A DNA stretch of 64,000 nucleotides from Closterium sp. NIES-65 (taxonomy: Eukaryota > Streptophyta > Zygnematophyceae > Desmidiales > Closteriaceae): positions 1 to 64,000 of the forward strand of contig CANXME010002498.1 of NCBI GenBank assembly GCA_948144175.1, read 5' to 3'. A model generated the notes under the pieces. The model did not search any database. It saw nothing but the letters and a program-made list of their open reading frames with translations, and was not told the origin of the DNA. The position numbers and the translations under genes are program-made. Below are positions 10,101 to 20,596 of this stretch, one piece after another; the stretch's first letter is position 1, and each line of letters opens with the position of its first letter.

Positions 10101-13100
10101 GCACCTACTGGCTTCACCACCCCGACGTGGGCGAGCACCTACTTGCTTCACCACCCCGACGTGGGCGAGCACCTACTCCCTTCACCACCCCGACGTGGGC
10201 GAGCACCTACTCGCTTCACCACCCCGACGTGGGCGAGCACCTACTCGCTTTACCACCCCGACGTGGGCGAGCACCTACTCGCTTCACCACCTCGACGTGG
10301 GCGAGCACCTACTCGCTTCACCGCCCCGACGTGGGCGAGCACCTACTCGCTTCACCGCCCCGACGTGGGCGAGCACCTACTCGCTTCACCGCCCCGACGT
10401 GGGCGAGCACCTACTCGCTTCACCGCCCCGACGTGGGCGAGCACCTACTCGCTTCACCACCCCGACGCGGGCGAGCACCTACTCGCTTCATCACCCCGAC
10501 GTGGGCGAGCACCTACTCGCTTCACCACCCCGATGTGGGCGAGCACCTACTCGCTTCATCTCCCCGACGTGGGCGAGCACCTACTCGCTTCACCGCCCCG
10601 ACGTGGGCGAGCACCTACTCGCTTCACCGCCCCGACGTGGGCGAGCACCTACTTGCTTCACCACCACGACGTGGGCGAGCACCTACTCGCTTCACCACCC
10701 CGACGCGGGCGAGCACCTACTCGCTTCACCACCCCGACGCGGGCGAGCACCTACTCGCTTCACCACCCCGACGCGGGCGAGCACCTACTCGCTTCACCAC
10801 CCCGACGTGGGCGAGCACCTACTCGCTTCACCGCCCCGACGTGGGCGAGCACATACTCGCTTCACCACCCCGACGTGGGCGAGCACCTACTCGCTTCACC
10901 ACCCCGACGTGGGCAAGGACCTACTCGCTTCACCACCCCGACGTGGGCGAGCACCTACTCGTTTCACCACCTCGACGTGGGCGAGCACCTACTCGCTTCA
11001 CCACCCCGACGTGGGCGAGCACCTACTCGCTTCACCACCCCGACGTGGGCGAGCACCTACTCGCTTCACCAGCACGACGTGGGCGAGCACCTTCTCGCTT
11101 CACGACCCCGACGTGGGCGAGCACCTACTCGCTTCACCACCCCGACGTGGGCGGGCACCTACTCGCTTCACGACCCCGACGTGGGCGAGCACCTACTCGC
11201 TTCACCACCCCGACGTGGGCGAGCACCTACTCGCTTCACCACCCCGACGTGGGCGAGCACCTACTCGCTTCACCACCACGACGTGGGCGAGCACCTACTT
11301 GCTTCACCACCACGACGTGGGCGAGCACCTACTCGCTTCACCACCACGACGCGGGCGAGCACCTACTCGCTTCACCACCACGACGCGAGCGAGCACCTAC
11401 TCGCTTCACCACCCCGACGTGGGCGAGCACCTACTCGCTTCACCACCCCGACGTGGGCGAGCACCTACTCGCTTCACCGCCCCGACGTGGGCGAGCACCT
11501 ACTCGCTTCACCGCCCCGACGTGGGCGAGCACCTACTCGCTTCACCGCCCCAACGTGGGCGAGCACCTACTCGCTTCACCGCCCCGACGTGGGCGAGCAC
11601 CTACTCGCTTCACCGCCCCGACGTGGGCGAGCACCTACTCGCTTCACCACCCCGACGTGGGCGAGCACCTACTCGCTTCACCACCCCGACGTGGGCGAGG
11701 ACCTACTCGCTTCACCACCCCGACGTGGGCGAGCACCTACTCGCTTCACCAGCACGACGTGGGCGAGCACCTTCTCGCTTCACGACCCCGACGTGGGCGA
11801 GCACCTACTCGCTTCACCACCCCGACGTGGGCGAGCACCTACTCGCTTCACGACCCCGACGTGGGCGAGCACCTACTCGCTTCACGACCCCGACGTGGGC
11901 GAGCACCTACTCGCTTCACCACCCCGACGTGGGCGAGCACCTACTCGCTTCACCACCACGACGTGGGCGAGCACCTACTCGCTTCACCACCACGACGTGG
12001 GCGAGCACCTACTCGCTTCACCACCACGACGTGGGCGAGCACCTACTCGCTTCACCACCACGACGTGGGCGAGCACCTACTCGCTTCACCACCCCGACGT
12101 GGGCGAGCACCTACTCGCTTCACCACCCCGACGTGGGCGAGCACCTACTCGCTTCACCACCCCGACGTGGGCGAGCACCTACTCGCTTCACCGCCCCGAC
12201 GTGGGCGAGCACCTACTCGCTTCACCGCCCTGACGTGGGCGAGCACCTACTCGCTTCACCGCCCCGACGTGGGCGAGCACCTACTCGCTTCACCACCCCG
12301 ACGTGGGCGAGCACCTACTCGCTTCACCACCCCGACGTGGGCGAGCACCTACTCGCTTCACCACCATGACGTGGGCGAGCACCTACTTGCTTCACCACCA
12401 CGACGCGGGCGAGCACCTACTCGCTTCACCACCCCGACGTGGGCGAGCACCTACTCGCTTCACCACCCCGACGTGGGCGAGCACCTACTCGCTTCACCAC
12501 CACGACGTGGGCGAGCACCTACTCGCTTCACCACCACGACGTGGGCGAGCACCTACTCGCTTCACCACCACGACGCGGGCGAGCACCTACTCGCTTCACC
12601 ACCACGACGTGGGCGAGCACCTACTCGCTTCACCACCCCGACGTGGGCGAGCACCTACTCGCTTCACCACCCCGACGTGGGCGAGCACCTACTCGCTTCA
12701 CCACCCCGACGTGGGCGAGCACCTACTCGCTTCACCGCCCCGACGTGGGCGAGCACCTACTCGCTTCACCGCCCCGACGTGGGCGAGCACCTACTCGCTT
12801 CACCGCCCCGACGTGGGCGAGCACCTACTCGCTTCACCACCCCGACGTGGGCGAGCACCTACTCGCTTCACCACCCCGACGTGGGCGAGCACCTACTCGC
12901 TTCACCACCATGACGTGGACGAGCACCTACTCGCTTCACCACCACGACGTGGGCGAGCACCTACTCGCTTCACCACCCCGACGTGGGCGAGCACCTACTC
13001 GCTTCACCACCCTGACGTGGGCGAGCACCTACTCGCTTCACCACCCCGACGTGGGCGAGCACCTACTCGCTTCACCACCCCGACGTGGGCGAGCACCTAC

Positions 13101-13233
13101 TCGCTTCATCACCCCGACGTGGGCGAGCACCTACTCGCTTCACCGCCCCGACGTGGGCGAGCACCTACTCGCTTCACCGCCCCGACGTGGGCAAGCACCT
13201 ACTCGCTTCACCACCCCGACGTGTGCGAGCACC
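7186..13233. repeat. 34-bp minisatellite, about 178 units
   Basis: The unit reads CGACGTGGGCGAGCACC then TACTCGCTTCACCACCC (34 bp), repeated head to tail for about 6.05 kb with few indels. Variants are mostly point changes (gACGCGgg, gAGGacc, TACTGG, CCGCCCC, CCACGACG). Because 34 is not divisible by 3 and the unit has no stop in any plus frame, all three plus frames stay open for long stretches (longest about 1,030 codons) and each spells the same 34-residue repeat. The minus strand has a TGA in one frame of every unit. The ORFs are therefore best read as a by-product of the repeat, with no evidence of a gene. Confidence 0.9.
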
Positions 13234-13239
13234 TTCAAC

Positions 13240-13800
13240 GAGGGTGACCTCCCCCAAGACGTGCCCTTCAACGAGGGCGGCCTGCGCGTGCATCTTCGGC
13301 AGTCCGGTCGGCCCGCCTGCCGCCTCACTCCCACCTACCCTGGGAGGCCTCGGCATCACCGATCCGGCAGCGGATTGCAACTATGCCTACATGCCGTCAA
13401 CGGCGACTACCTGCAGCCCTCCTCACGCAGCTCGGAGACGCCCTCCACCCCTTCTGGACCGATTTTTGAGAATTATTGCAGCCCTGCTCATCTTTTTTTA
13501 GCCTTCCCCACTGCCGGCAGAAGCACGTGTGACCCTCCCTACTTGCATCGCCGTAGCAGAAGCAACCCTTCCGTTGGTCGGCATCCCCACTCTCGCCCAG
13601 CTCCGGGAGGGCGCAGCGCAGACATCTTGAACGGTCAGAATGCCCTACCTTTGGCAGTCCACTCTGGCTGCTACGGGGATCTCCTAGAGCAGAGCAGGGA
13701 ACTGGTTGATGGCCATGCCTGTTACCCATTGATGGGCCACACGCAGTGCTTTATGTCCCTGATTGGCCTGGGTGCGGGGATTTGGCTGATGGCCGTCCCC
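13240..13800 (+). pseudogene. Possible non-LTR RT 3'-side remnant
   Basis: Immediately after the minisatellite a plus frame reads LPPTLGGLGITDPAADC, which matches the GGLGI motif common downstream of the RT domain in LINE-like elements. Frame changes and stops follow. Short pieces such as VGIPTLAQLREGA could belong to the same reading frame. A weak call; the 13.8-14.1 kb stretch after it holds nothing further. Confidence 0.3.
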
Positions 13801-14055
13801 TTTACCCACTAATTGGCTCATGTTCGTCCCATTTACCCGCAGTCTGCAGCTCTCTCCTGCTCACTTCACATCAGCATTGGCGGCTCGGCCTACCCCAGGA
13901 GGTACCTGGCACATGTGACTGCCGCGGCAACACCCAAATACTGTGCTGCTGCGACAAGACCCAACCCAGGTACTGTGCACTAGACTCCCCAACCACCTGC
14001 TGCGGTGCGGAACGGGGGGAAAGGACGCATAGGAACCCACCGGTCGATGCGCAAC

Positions 14056-14100
14056 GAATGTGCCCGACCGGAATTGCAGCCGCCGATGCGGGCTTTGCGG
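14056..14100. repeat. Duplicated GGAATTGCAGCC segment
   Basis: The stretch CCGGAATTGCAGCCGCC to GGGCTTTGCGG here is repeated at about 14916-14950. This first copy is interrupted at 14100 by the hAT-like element and resumes at 14816; the second copy is uninterrupted and serves as the empty site. Confidence 0.7.
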
Positions 14101-14815
14101 CTATGATGGATTATACGCGTTTAGCGTATATATGCGTATCGTATATACGCTAGCGTGTATACGCCATACGCTTGAGGGTCGGATCAGGCATACGCTTTTT
14201 CGGGCAGGGAAAAAACATTTCGGGCAGGGTGGAAAAAATCCCTATCGGTCGAAAACACATCTCACTAAGACGTGCCCTAGCATTTTCCTGAGTCCGATCG
14301 GCGGGTTGGGTGGGGCGGGGAGTAGACATCATAGCTATAGGGAGTAGTGTTGGAGAGGTTGTTCAAGTTGGAGTGCGCGCGCGGGGACACTGCTGCAAGC
14401 GGGAATGCAAGGTAGGAATGACGGGTTAGGAGTTGGGCAGGCTGGTAAGTAGCGTGAGGTTTGTTGGGGGTTCGATTTTGATAGGTTGGAGTTCGTAGAT
14501 AAGATGGTTTTCAATGCGGTGGAGGGGATGGGTTCAAATGCCTAGATGGGACCTGAAATTCGACATTTGAATAGCCAGATGTGCCTGAAAACTTCGAAGT
14601 CAGATCCCAGCTTGCATAGACCGCGGATTTGCATTTCGACTCCGGCGAAAAGTTCACCAAGAAAATCCGCATCTTTTCCCGATTTTAATTTTCCGGGCTG
14701 CCCGAAAAAAATTATGGCTGCGTATTGCGTATTTGCTAGCGTTTAGCGTATTGCGTGTACACGCTAGCGTAGATACGCTAAACGCAAAGGGTCTAGAGCG
14801 TATAATCCAACATAG
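14101..14815. mobile_element. Non-autonomous hAT-like transposon, 715 bp
   Basis: The ends are 18-bp terminal inverted repeats with one mismatch: CTATGATGGATTATACGC at 14101-14118, and the complement of CTATGTTGGATTATACGC at 14798-14815. An 8-bp direct duplication, CTTTGCGG, flanks it (14093-14100 and 14816-14823), the size typical of hAT elements. Subterminal regions carry many TAGCGTATA/TATACGCTA motifs on both strands. No transposase is encoded. The uninterrupted duplicate at 14916-15000 shows the pre-insertion sequence. Alternative ends would give a TSD of up to 10 bp, so assignment to hAT rests on TSD length only. Confidence 0.75.
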
Positions 14816-14885
14816 CTTTGCGGCACAGTGGCAGACTACGCTGTACACACCAGTGGAGGGGCTGAACTGGAGCAGTGTGGATCGA

Positions 14886-14915
14886 GTTGACTTTTGAGTC
14901 GACTCAAAAGTCGAC
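14886..14915. repeat. 30-bp near-perfect palindrome
   Basis: GTTGACTTTTGAGTC followed by GACTCAAAAGTCGAC, one mismatch. It sits exactly at the junction between the two copies of the duplicated segment. Confidence 0.6.
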
Positions 14916-15149
14916 CGGAATTGCAGCCGCCGACGCGGGCTTTGCGGCACAGTGGGAGACTACGCTGTACACACCAGTGGAGGGGCTGAACTGGGGCAGA
15001 GTGGATCTGTGAGGTTACTGTGGCAGACTGCGCCAGAGTAACGGCATCAGAATGCACTGATCGCCAAGACCCACGCTGGCTCTGTGGCAGACTGCGCCAC
15101 AGTAACGGAAGCCACGCTACTGTGGTCTACGACCCAGACCGCGCCTCCG

Positions 15150-15881
15150 TGTAACAATCACGGCCCTTATAACAACGGGCAACCGTGTGTTAAATATAAA
15201 TCACCCTTGACAACATTTATAAAATCAAGATACAAGGCTTTCAAGATCAACTAAACCCACCAAGGGGTAATTTAGCCTTGACAGTACTCCTCAAGCTTGA
15301 GAGGAGAAAAGGGAGCTTGAAGAAGGTTGATGAAGCTTTAATAAGTAGGTAGGAGCTTCTTGTAGAGCTTGTCCTTGAAAAATCACAAGTCTAGTTGTAT
15401 AGGGGAGCTTATTAGGAGAACCCAAAAGACTTAGAGTAAAAATCCCATTTCCAAGTTAGATTGTTGGAGTTGGGAAGTGGGAATGAGCTTGAGAGCTCCA
15501 ACCCCTTCCATCATACCCCTTGGGGCTTTTCCCAACCATGGCTTCCATGGTTGGGGAGCAAATAGGCTTGGAGCCTAGGTGGCAATATAGTTTGGTTTGG
15601 GAAAAACCCAACTTAGCACAATTGTATGGTTGTTTTAAGTTTGTGTGGATTGTAACAACAACTGGCACAACTTGATTGGTTGGAAATCCAACCTTTCCAA
15701 TCTTCACTTTGATGGGTTGGAAGTTTCCAAGCCTCAAGGTTGAGGGTTGGGAAAACCAAACCAATGTTCTTCTCCAACTCAACCTTCCCGATTGCCTTCA
15801 CGTCATTTCTCATCGAGGAAGTCTCTCGATGTTGACTTAGGAAGTTAGCGGTAGATGAGGCAGAGTAGGTTATGCGTTACA
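15150..15881. mobile_element. Solo LTR, 732 bp
   Basis: Begins TGTAAC and ends GTTACA, flanked by the 5-bp duplication CTCCG (15145-15149 and 15882-15886). No internal retrotransposon sequence is attached, so it is a solo LTR left by LTR-LTR recombination. A direct repeat of flank sequence (ATCGCCAAGACCCACGCTGG) occurs near 15060 and near 15910. It is unrelated in sequence to the other LTRs in the window. Confidence 0.75.
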
Positions 15882-15886
15882 CTCCG

Positions 15887-17700
15887 CCTCTGGTGTACCA
15901 GAACGCACTGATCGCCAAGACCCACGCTGGCTCTGTGGCAGCCCCGACGGCAGTGAACACCTTCTTTCAGCCGCTACGCATCGGGTAGAAGCTCCGCTGG
16001 AGACTTGCTTAGTGTTAGGCCGTGGCAGGCACCCCTGTACCAACCTTTATAACCCTGGTTGTACTTCCCCCCTTATCAGTAAGGGCCATTCGAGGCACAA
16101 TGTGAAGAGTGGATACAGCGTACGGGTCTGCGTTGACGCTGATGGATATATACAGCCTGCGCGGGAAATGTGTCAGGGAATCAGCTTTGCTACCACATAC
16201 TTTTTGGGGAGGGGGGGAGAGAGGGGGGGGAGGGAAGATTTTAAGCAGTCGCACTACTACAGCCAGCGCCGAAACGCTCCCTGCTTTCCGCGCTTGCTAC
16301 TATAACCAAGGAAAGGCTCTTGTGACGATGGGTCTCTCCCATCCCCGCCTCAAAGCATCGGCTCTAAACGCGCACACCTAGGAACAACATCGGCACGTGT
16401 AGAACACGTGCCGCACGAGTGCTACTCGCATTGTGGCAGTGCAAAACCGCGCGATGATGATGGTACCACAGTGAGGTTTGCACGAGGTACGAAAAGGGAG
16501 GTTGAGAGGCATTGCTCGCTGTTACCAACTCATCCTAAGGCATCGCCGTGCGGCGGTATTACCTGTACTACTACTATGGCTGCCTCCTACCTGTCGTTGG
16601 CAGTCTACTAGTAACCATGAGCGCCTACTACGTGACGTCTTTACCCACTTACTAGTACTACTATCAGACGCATCGCTACACCAGGCTGCGAGGAGGAAGG
16701 GAGGTACAAATTAGAGAAGCATTCCGGTACATGTGCTGGTTGGAGTAGGTAATGTGTTACACTGGTAGTAGTAGTAGTAGCATTGTTCGAGGAAGAACGG
16801 ACGTACCTTGTGTAGCGTTCAATCTGATCACGGTTTGCGCGTGGCTTGGGGAGATGAACGCAACAAGCCAAAGCGCGGCGGAGAGTGCAACCCATGCTCG
16901 CAGCTGCATCGTAGTTGGCTCTGGCGGCGGCATTTGCGGAGCGACTGAACTGCTCTGCTACAACTGCCACCACCTCTGGTGGTGACATTAGTTCAAAATT
17001 TTCACAATAGGAATCCCAGCGAAGGTGACGGAGGGAAAACGAGACTACACAGCAAAGCGGATGGATGCTAACTCGAAAGGTGTCACTGAGGGATGGAACT
17101 TGCCTAGACAGCACTGAGCGGCAGTGCTTGGAATGGGCTCACAAAGCACAGTGCTGCTGCCCTGTCTAAATTTGGAGAATTGGCAGGTTGACGCCCCGAG
17201 GCCTGGGAGGAGGTTCTGTCAGACGGAAGGACCCAGCGGGAAGGACCCAGCGAGCCGGCACACGCACAAGGTTCCTCCTCACCTACTTCCGAACCTAACC
17301 TCGAACTCCAACCCGAGCCTGCAAGTCGTCTGAACAACGGAAAGACTTGGGCCATGATTCCTACCGCGTGCGATTTTCGTTCTTGAACCTCCCAGAGCTG
17401 GTGAAGGGGAAAATTAGGTTTTTGGAGGTGTTCGGTGGCACATCATCACATGCCTATTTTTTTGCCGAGTCTTTAGCACCAACTTCGCATTCAGAGGGTC
17501 GTGGTGTTAATAATTACACACTTTGCTAACAGACAAACAGTGAGATCCCGCTTTGCCCCCTGAGTCTTCACTCACACTTAGAAGAAATTAGATAAATCCT
17601 CTCAAGAACTACTTCGTGTTCATTCTCAAACTTCCACGCATCGTCGCCCAGGTGCCTGGGAGCTGGCTGGAGCTGTCGTCCCCCGCCTGCATCGCACTTC
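15887..17700. other. Intergenic, no supported gene
   Basis: About 1.8 kb without recognisable genes. It contains G-rich runs near 16200, TAG/CTA trinucleotide repeats near 16770, and one 157-codon minus-strand frame (16641-17114) beginning MLSRQVPSLSDTF that I do not recognise. That frame has a low-complexity NNATTTTTS stretch and no convincing domain, so I do not call it as a gene. Confidence 0.4.
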
Positions 17701-17703
17701 TTA

Positions 17704-17840
17704 GAGCGTGTCAGAAAGTGAAGCGTCGAATGGATGTCGCTGGATGTCGGTAAATGTCAACCCTCGGATGCAGAGTTCCAACCGTCAGGATTTACCGGCA
17801 TCGGATGTCAACGGATGTCACGTTCACTTCGGACCCGCTC
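17704..17840. mobile_element. Tourist-like MITE, 137 bp
   Basis: Left end GAGCGTGTCAGAAAGTGAA and right end (complement) GAGCGGGTCCGAAGTGAA form terminal inverted repeats with a gap and few mismatches. The 3-bp duplication TTA flanks it (17701-17703 and 17841-17843), as in PIF/Harbinger-derived Tourist MITEs. The interior repeats GGATGTC. No coding capacity. Confidence 0.75.
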
Positions 17841-17843
17841 TTA

Positions 17844-18360
17844 GCCTGGCTGCTTCACTATGAGTGGATCTGCTAGCTCCTCACAGATTTCGCTCACAGG
17901 TTTGACAAGGCGCTTTGCACGGCAGATGAAGCTCTCACATCGATACACCAAGCAGGTTCGGGATGAGGCTCCCTAAGGGGGGTTGGTTTCCTCCGGGGAT
18001 CTCCTTAAAGCCCAAAAAAAAATTGGGATGAGGCTCTGTGGCAAGGCAATGACATTTATTGTGAAGAGAATATGCGAATTGGCTGATTGCTCGCACCGAA
18101 TTCGTCTAAACCAGCAATGACAGCTTATAACGAGGTAAATACTATTTAGATTACCCTATAATTGTGAACTAATGAATTCTGCAAATATATCAATGTCAAA
18201 CATAGTTGGATTTCTAGATTTCATGCTGTCTAGTGGATTTCTTAGATTTCATGTTGCCACATATAAAAATATATTATAATGTCATGAAAATTATCATATT
18301 GAAATCCGATTCAAGCTTAACACCAATTCAAAAAAAAAAAAAAAAAAAAAAAAACAATAC
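17844..18360. other. AT-rich intergenic with poly(A) run
   Basis: No gene is visible. A 25-base A run lies at 18330-18354, immediately before sequence that resembles a D-family LTR. Confidence 0.5.
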
Positions 18361-18400
18361 TGCTAGAATAATTAAGTTGGCTAGAACTTAGGGTTTGGTG
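18361..18400 (-). repeat. Possible D-family LTR split by E2, left part
   Basis: TGCTAGAATAATTAAG and on to GAACTTAGG resembles the reverse complement of the D-element LTR; the match resumes after E2 at 60352 (GGAGAGTCCAGAGAATTGT ... GTTCACTATAGG). If so, E2 itself jumped into an older D-family LTR. Similarity is partial. Confidence 0.35.
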
Positions 18401-18843
18401 TGTTGGAAACAAGTAATTTAATGGTTCCCATGTATCGTAACATCGAACCATAAATGAGGCAAGCTACAGCGGAGCAATGGCGAGTCAGCCGAGGAGGTTG
18501 AATGAAAAGTAACAGCCGGATGCTACGCGAAGGTCAAAAGTCAGGGACCTTTGACTCGACAAATACAGCGCGACAGCAATGAGAAACAACCGACTCGATA
18601 TTGAGCAGTTGCCCGAGTCGTGACTGTATCGAACCGCAACAGCAAAACAATTTGTTGCACCCCTTCATATTCCTTGTAATCTTATAAAAGCCGTTGTATT
18701 ATTTTGCTATAATCAATCCATCTTGCTCTCACACACTAGTGCAAAGTGGTTCAACAAGTTTACTATATGCTTCCACTATTACATTATTCCTACTCGGGAT
18801 CTTAGCCTTGCAAATGATCCTAAGGGCTTTTCTCAGCCCAACA
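18401..18843 (+). repeat. E2 5' LTR, 443 bp
   Basis: TG...CA ends. Contains CTTATAAAAGCC (TATA-like) near 18682 and is highly similar to the 3' LTR pieces. The following TGGTGAGAGC (18844) is a shortened tRNA-Met-type primer site. Confidence 0.8.
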
Positions 18844-18902
18844 TGGTGAGAGCTCACAAGGCAATATCAAATTTCATTAATACTCCTACAACAACAAAAG
18901 GC

Positions 18903-19000
18903 ATGGCAACACAAAAGGAGAGAAGCTCCTCTAACGGCTCTCCTGAAACTACTCCTTCTCCACCTCCAGCCTCTGGCCTGCAGACAGAGGGAGGTACGGC
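18903..19000 (+). pseudogene. E2 gag, N-terminal piece
   Basis: ATG at 18903 opens MATQKERSSSNGSPETT and continues Ser/Pro-rich until D3 interrupts it at 19001. An in-frame upstream ATG overlaps the primer site, so the start is uncertain. Confidence 0.45.
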
Positions 19001-19180
19001 TGTCAGAATGTTATGCTCTAGCCTGTAGTGGGGTGCTCTATAGCGAGTACAACCCTTCTAGGGTTTGCTATTTGTATCCTCATTCCTGCTAGTGAAAATC
19101 CTCTCTCTTTGCCTAAACTGTTTCTTGCCTAGCTAGGACTCTCCTAGCTATGGCTCCTAATCCTACCGCTTACTTTCACA
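19001..19180 (+). repeat. D3 5' LTR, 180 bp
   Basis: TG...CA ends followed directly by a tRNA-Met-type primer site. It shares CTGTAGTGGGGT and GTACAACCC with the short copia LTRs. Confidence 0.65.
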
Positions 19181-19245
19181 TGGAATCAGAGAACACATGC
19201 TCCTGGCCTGTGGGCCCCACTACTGCTTCCGTTGCCCTACGTTGT

Positions 19246-19269
19246 GTCGCGCGCCCCGTGGCGCGCGAC
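19246..19269. other. Perfect hairpin downstream of D3 primer site
   Basis: GTCGCGCGCC, loop CCGT, GGCGCGCGAC: a 10-bp stem. The same hairpin is found in D1 (29382-29405), so it is conserved in the D-element leader. Confidence 0.6.
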
Positions 19270-19359
19270 CTCTTATTTTTCATCCCGCCGCGCGGTCGGG
19301 TCGCGCGACGGTTTCCTGCCCGCAGTGCGCCCCGAGGCGCGCGGCGGTTTTCTCCTCGT

Positions 19360-19681
19360 CGCGGCGCCCTGGGGGCCCGCGCGTCGGCCCCTCCCGTCAC
19401 TTCGTCGCGGCGCCTTGGGGGCCCGCGCGCAGGCCCCTCCCGTTGCCTCGTCGCGGCGCTTTTGGGGCCCGTGCGCAGGCCCCTCCCGTCGCCTCGTTGC
19501 GACGCTTTGGGGGCCCGAGAGCCGGCCCCTCTCGTCGCCTCGTCGCGGCGCTTTGGGGGCCCGCGCGCCGGCCCCTTATGTCGCCTCGCCGCGGCGCTTT
19601 GGGGGCCCGCGCCCCGGCCCCAACCGTTGCCTCGATGCGGCGCCTTGGGGGCCCGCGCGCGGCCCCTCCCGTCGCCCGTCG
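19360..19681 (+). repeat. 46-bp tandem repeat inside D3, 7 copies
   Basis: Units begin CGCGGCGC(C/T)TTGGGGGCCC and end about GTCGCCTCGT. Long ORFs across it (Arg/Ala/Pro-rich) are compositional artefacts. Confidence 0.65.
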
Positions 19682-20304
19682 AGCCGCCCTCGTGGGCCGC
19701 GCCCTGCTTCTTCGTGGCGCCCTGGTTACCCCCCTCCGCCTCCCTTTCCTTCGTGACCCGCCCCTCCTAATTCCCACACTCCTCCCTCCATTAGGGTTTG
19801 GGGTAAGGGGTGTGGGGGTGGCGGGTATGGGGGTGGCAGTTGTGCATTCCTCCCTTTGCTCCTCCTCCTCCTTCGTCTCCCACTGCTGCTGCTGTCGCTG
19901 AGGGGGGTGGATGAGTGGGAGACTGGGGTTTAGGGTTTAAAGGGGGTGCGTGGGAGTGGAGCTAGGGTTTGAGCAGTGGGCGTGTGTCGAGAGTGTGGGG
20001 CAGTTGGGGGAGGTTGAGTGGAGGCAGCAGTCTTGTCGTCAGCAGCAGCAGCAGTCCGGAGGCTACAATCTGCGGTAGTCGCCAGTCGCCCGTGGGTCCG
20101 TTGCTCGTCTGCCGCTACTTTTAGCCGCGGGGCCAGTTACTCCAATAGTCCGGAGCGCTGTTCCAGTAGCCACTGAGCCAGCAGCTCGTCTGTGTGTCTG
20201 CAACGTCAGCAGTCGCCTCCCATCTTCTCTCCCCCACAGCTCCTCCTCCTCCTCACTTGTCCGCTGTGATTAGCTCTAGCTTTGCTTATCTGTGTAAACT
20301 CCTG

Positions 20305-20453
20305 CTCTACACCTGCGCTTCCAGTCAGGATGTGCTGGCATGCCTGCAAAGTGACGCGAATTTTCCCGTGTACAGGAAGCAAAATCGCTTGCGCGCGATT
20401 CTGCTTTGGGACGCTATGATAGTTCGACTCGTTTGAAATGGCTACAACGAAAG
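20305..20453 (+). pseudogene. E2 gag, second piece
   Basis: The plus frame reads DVLACLQSDANFPVYRKQNR and on to LLWDAMIVRLV, which looks like the N-terminal copia gag pattern (L.gdNFp.W..q....L). The frame is damaged near its end. Element A then interrupts at 20454; coding sense resumes at 27237. Confidence 0.45.
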
Positions 20454-20551
20454 GTCAGAACATTGTAGCTTATACATATTACAACCCAATTAGGGTTAGT
20501 ACTTGTACCCACTTGTTTCATAGTTCATTCATTCTCGTTTCAGTTTTATCA
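20454..20551 (+). repeat. A 5' LTR, 98 bp (33-bp deletion)
   Basis: Lacks the GTGTAGGCTGTAGTGGGG block and one terminal T present in the 132-bp 3' LTR; otherwise nearly identical. Confidence 0.8.
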
Positions 20552-20596
20552 TGGTATCGAGCAGGTTCCCTCGTGGGAACTGTTCCTAGGGCCCAC

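Larger units (their letters stand above)
19001..20290 (+). mobile_element. D3: LARD-like LTR element, 3' end missing
   Basis: 5' LTR at 19001-19180 (TGTCAGAATG...TTTCACA), then primer site TGGAATCAGAG at 19181. Its leader is very similar to that of D1, including CTGGCCTGTGGGCCCCAC and a 10-bp-stem hairpin at 19246-19269. The interior is GC-rich repeats with no gag or pol. No 3' LTR and no second copy of the expected TSD (ACGGC) are found, so the right end near 20290 is an estimate. Confidence 0.6.

Noticed and set aside
7186..13233. 34-residue repeat protein similar in period to TAL effector repeats
   Set aside because: The 34-residue period is just 3 x 34 bp; sequence has no TALE-like residues, and all three frames give the same repeat, so it is a DNA-level minisatellite.
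7186..13233. CRISPR array
   Set aside because: Units are contiguous with no variable spacers, and the context is eukaryotic.
16641..17114. 157-codon minus-strand ORF as a host gene
   Set aside because: No recognisable domain, contains a low-complexity NNATTTTTS stretch, and no splice or promoter support.
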